Source of the DNA: Dehalococcoidia bacterium
Lineage (GTDB): Bacteria; Chloroflexota; Dehalococcoidia; Dehalococcoidales; E44-bin46
Reading direction: 5' to 3'
Length of the DNA stretch: 7,440 nt
NCBI GenBank assembly: GCA_030634425.1
Contig: DAOWAU010000033.1
Location: 1 to 7,440 of the forward strand
Position 1 is the stretch's first letter. Every line of letters begins with the position of its first letter. The notes under the pieces are model-generated. The model was not told the DNA's origin. It saw nothing but the letters and a program-made list of their open reading frames with translations, and searched no databases. Position numbers and translations under genes: made by a program. Positions 6,389-7,440 of the stretch are shown piece after piece.

Positions 6389-6403
6389 AAATTATTCCGA
6401 GTG
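6367..6403 (+). repeat. 37-base direct repeat, copy 2
   Basis: Second copy of the repeat at 5818-5854, with 35 of 37 positions identical. It encodes the last six residues and the stop of the small membrane-protein frame and extends 15 bases past the stop. Because the coding copy is here, copy 1 after hflX looks like the derived one. Confidence 0.85.
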
Positions 6404-6433
6404 TTTCTCTTCTGAAGGGGGAGGGGTATTAAG

Positions 6434-6454
6434 AAGAGGGCCTTCGCCCCTCTT
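6434..6454. terminator. Hairpin downstream of the small gene, possible terminator without T-run
   Basis: AAGAGGG at 6434-6440 pairs perfectly with CCCTCTT at 6448-6454 around a CCTTCGC loop. The position, 45 bases after the stop at 6388, suits a transcript end, but neither strand shows the T-run of an intrinsic terminator. An alternative pairing of GAGGGG at 6421-6426 with CCCCTC at 6447-6452 excludes the first, so two folds compete. Confidence 0.35.
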
Positions 6455-6518
6455 AAGCACCTCTTTACCCGCGGTTTAGTTTTGCTAAGGGATATCCGAC
6501 AAAAAGGGTTGGGCGATA

Positions 6519-6535
6519 ACTTTACATAATAATCT
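6519..6535 (+). repeat. Left arm of a distant inverted repeat
   Basis: ACTTTACATAATAATCT is the reverse complement of AGATATTATGTAAAGT at 6938-6953 apart from one extra base; the outer 12 bases (ACTTTACATAAT) match exactly. The arms bound about 400 bases without a gene. This could be the terminal repeats of a small decayed mobile element. I see no clear target-site duplication. Confidence 0.4.
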
Positions 6536-6937
6536 GGCTATAATTTTGGCAGTAGTTCAATCAGCAAAAGAACTCAACAATTAACAGGCTATAAGTTTTA
6601 CCATGTTTGCGTTTATAGAATAGGTTAGTGAGGGCAAAGAGGAGTAGTAACTGGCTTTAGGGATAGCCAAAGCATATTTCTAGTAGAGGCTGGTGTTAGA
6701 TAGAGATAAATTTGCGTCGCACTATATATGTTATGTAAGATAAATAGGCAAAGCGAGGCTAAAGCCCGTCTATCAAGCCCCTTCCCTTTCAACATAATAG
6801 AAAATAAAGAAGACATAGACTGGTAATCAATGCCGCCTATATCCTTTTCTTTAGCCTTTATTACTTATCTTGTTGCCAAAGAACATCTGTCGGATGGGCC
6901 AATTTCTACCCAAGGAAGCAAAGGGCGTAAAGGGGCA

Positions 6938-6953
6938 AGATATTATGTAAAGT
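6938..6953 (-). repeat. Right arm of a distant inverted repeat
   Basis: Partner of 6519-6535. It ends 32 bases from the 3' end of the tRNA at 6986-7057. Tree-like expectations of chance cannot be excluded, since both arms are AT-rich. Confidence 0.4.
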
Positions 6954-6985
6954 AATCTATTGTCACCCTATTGGGAAAGTAAAAG

Positions 6986-7057
6986 TGGGCTCGGCAGGAT
7001 TCGAACCTACGACCAGACGGTTATGAGCCGCCCGCTCTGCCACTGAGCTACGAGCCC
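6986..7057 (-). tRNA. tRNA with CAU anticodon (elongator Met, or lysidine-modified Ile)
   Basis: On the minus strand a 72-base tRNA folds completely. It has a perfect 7-pair acceptor stem GGGCTCG/CGAGCCC, a D-stem GCTC/GAGC with loop AGTGGCA, and an anticodon stem GGCGG/CCGTC with loop CTCATAA and anticodon CAT. A 5-base variable loop, a T-stem GTAGG/CCTGC with loop TTCGAAT, and discriminator A73 complete it. G1-C72 is paired and the anticodon stem lacks the three G-C pairs of initiators, so it is not tRNA-fMet. Elongator Met and the tRNA-Ile whose C34 is modified to lysidine by TilS share this anticodon; I lean to Met without proof. CCA is not encoded (CTTTT follows), so it must be added. 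A strong promoter lies upstream. Confidence 0.95.
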
Positions 7058-7096
7058 ACAGAGGAGAAAATCATAAGAGGATTCTCTTCGGGATAA

Positions 7097-7125
7097 ATTA
7101 TATTGCCAGCAAGTGTTACAGTCAA
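7097..7125 (-). promoter_or_regulatory. Sigma-70 type promoter for the tRNA
   Basis: Read on the minus strand, TTGACT (7125-7120) and TATAAT (7102-7097) are separated by exactly 17 bases. That is a near-consensus housekeeping promoter pointing at the tRNA. A start near 7090 would give a 5' leader of about 33 bases for RNase P removal. The -35 box contains the TGA stop (7124-7122) of the upstream ADP-ribosylglycohydrolase gene, so the two units are packed with shared bases. Confidence 0.8.
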
Positions 7126-7440
7126 GCTGTCGTCTTCAGTTGCCACAACTTCTCGGCTAGCTCTACTAAATATGGCCTGTTCTCCAGCTTATCCTGCCAG
7201 CTGCTGGGGATTGCTTCCACACCGAGATGTGCTCCAGCGATAGCCCCGGTCATCGCCCCGATAGTATCGGTATCTCCCCCCAGGCTAACAGCATGGATGA
7301 CAGCCTGGGCAAAAGAATCGTGATGGATTAAAAAGGAGTATATAGCACTGGGTACTGAATTAAACGCTTCAATTCCATTCCCCAGTTCCATAGCAGCTCT
7401 AGCCCTATCCGGCTGAGCAATAAGCTCCTTTATTTTATCC
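7122..7440 (-). CDS. ADP-ribosylglycohydrolase family protein, C-terminal part
   Basis: The frame is open from the right edge to the TGA at 7124-7122, so about 105 C-terminal residues are visible and the start lies beyond the window; the Met at 7391 is internal. The segment VSLGGDTDTIGAMTGAIAGA (coded near 7230-7285) is the signature of the DraG/ARH ADP-ribosylglycohydrolase fold, in which the Asp and Thr residues of DTDT bind the two active-site divalent metals. HLGVEAIPSSW follows it, as usual for the family, and an AMELGNGIEAFNSVPSAIYSFL helix region precedes it. Such proteins remove ADP-ribose from proteins or other targets. The actual substrate here is unknown, and many bacterial members are uncharacterised. 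It is transcribed away from the right edge toward the tRNA and is intact at its C-terminus. Confidence 0.93.
   Translation of the reverse strand, partial: DKIKELIAQPDRARAAMELGNGIEAFNSVPSAIYSFLIHHDSFAQAVIHAVSLGGDTDTIGAMTGAIAGAHLGVEAIPSSWQDKLENRPYLVELAEKLWQLKTTA

Larger units (their letters stand above)
6455..6985. other. AT-rich gene-free stretch
   Basis: No frame here has a convincing ribosome site, length or protein-like composition on either strand. A 63-codon frame on the minus strand at 6625-6816 and a 41-codon frame at 6830-6955 look like chance. The stretch contains the inverted pair at 6519-6535 and 6938-6953, an 8-base inverted pair GGCTAAAG (6757-6764) / CTTTAGCC (6849-6856), and GGCTATAA twice (6536, 6588). 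It separates the rightward gene run from the leftward tRNA and so is a convergent intergenic region. Confidence 0.6.

Noticed and set aside
6625..6816. 63-codon frame on the minus strand
   Set aside because: No ribosome site, no family resemblance, and composition typical of chance translation in AT-rich intergenic DNA.
6830..6955. 41-codon frame starting MPPISFSLAF
   Set aside because: No Shine-Dalgarno sequence before the ATG, too short, no recognisable domain; its end overlaps the inverted-repeat arm.
6986..7010. Duplicated tRNA 3' end acting as an attachment site
   Set aside because: I searched the 5800-6985 interval by eye for a second copy of the T-arm/acceptor sequence and found none.

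Overview
The window looks like ordinary chromosomal DNA of a bacterium, most likely from the Chloroflexota and near the Dehalococcoidia. Three things suggest this: an archaeal-type, cofactor-independent phosphoglycerate mutase (ApgM) next to triosephosphate isomerase, a lysine/peptidoglycan branch that uses LL-diaminopimelate aminotransferase (DapL) beside DapF, and the tight order apgM-tpiA-miaA-dapF-dapL-VOC-hflX. This is a judgement from gene content; no single gene here is diagnostic.

Positions 1-5792 (+ strand) hold a compact run of seven genes. Gaps are 0-26 bases, with a 4-base stop/start overlap at tpiA-miaA and a close junction at miaA-dapF, so these genes are probably co-transcribed. 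They cover lower glycolysis (the C-terminal end of ApgM, then TpiA), tRNA A37 prenylation (MiaA), the last two steps to meso-diaminopimelate (DapL makes the LL form, DapF epimerises it), a small VOC/glyoxalase-fold protein with an altered metal site, and the ribosome-rescue GTPase HflX. A 68-base gap with a bulged hairpin separates VOC from hflX, and hflX has no clear Shine-Dalgarno sequence.

Positions 5793-6403 are different: AT-rich (about one third G+C by my count of 6001-6300). They hold two overlapping small reading frames that make best sense as one 128-residue, two-helix membrane protein interrupted by a frame change at a run of six T. The run forms the perfect -1 slippery heptamer T TTT TTG. 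A 37-base near-perfect direct repeat brackets the segment: one copy lies just after hflX and the other covers the 3' end of the small gene. This is the most unusual part of the window.

Positions 6404-6985 contain no gene I can support. They have a hairpin near the start and a 12-base exact (about 16-base gapped) inverted repeat whose arms lie about 400 bases apart, possibly a decayed miniature element.

Positions 6986-7440 (- strand) hold a CAU-anticodon tRNA (elongator Met or lysidine-type Ile) with a textbook sigma-70 promoter. The -35 box of that promoter overlaps the stop codon of the upstream gene, an ADP-ribosylglycohydrolase family protein that runs off the right edge.
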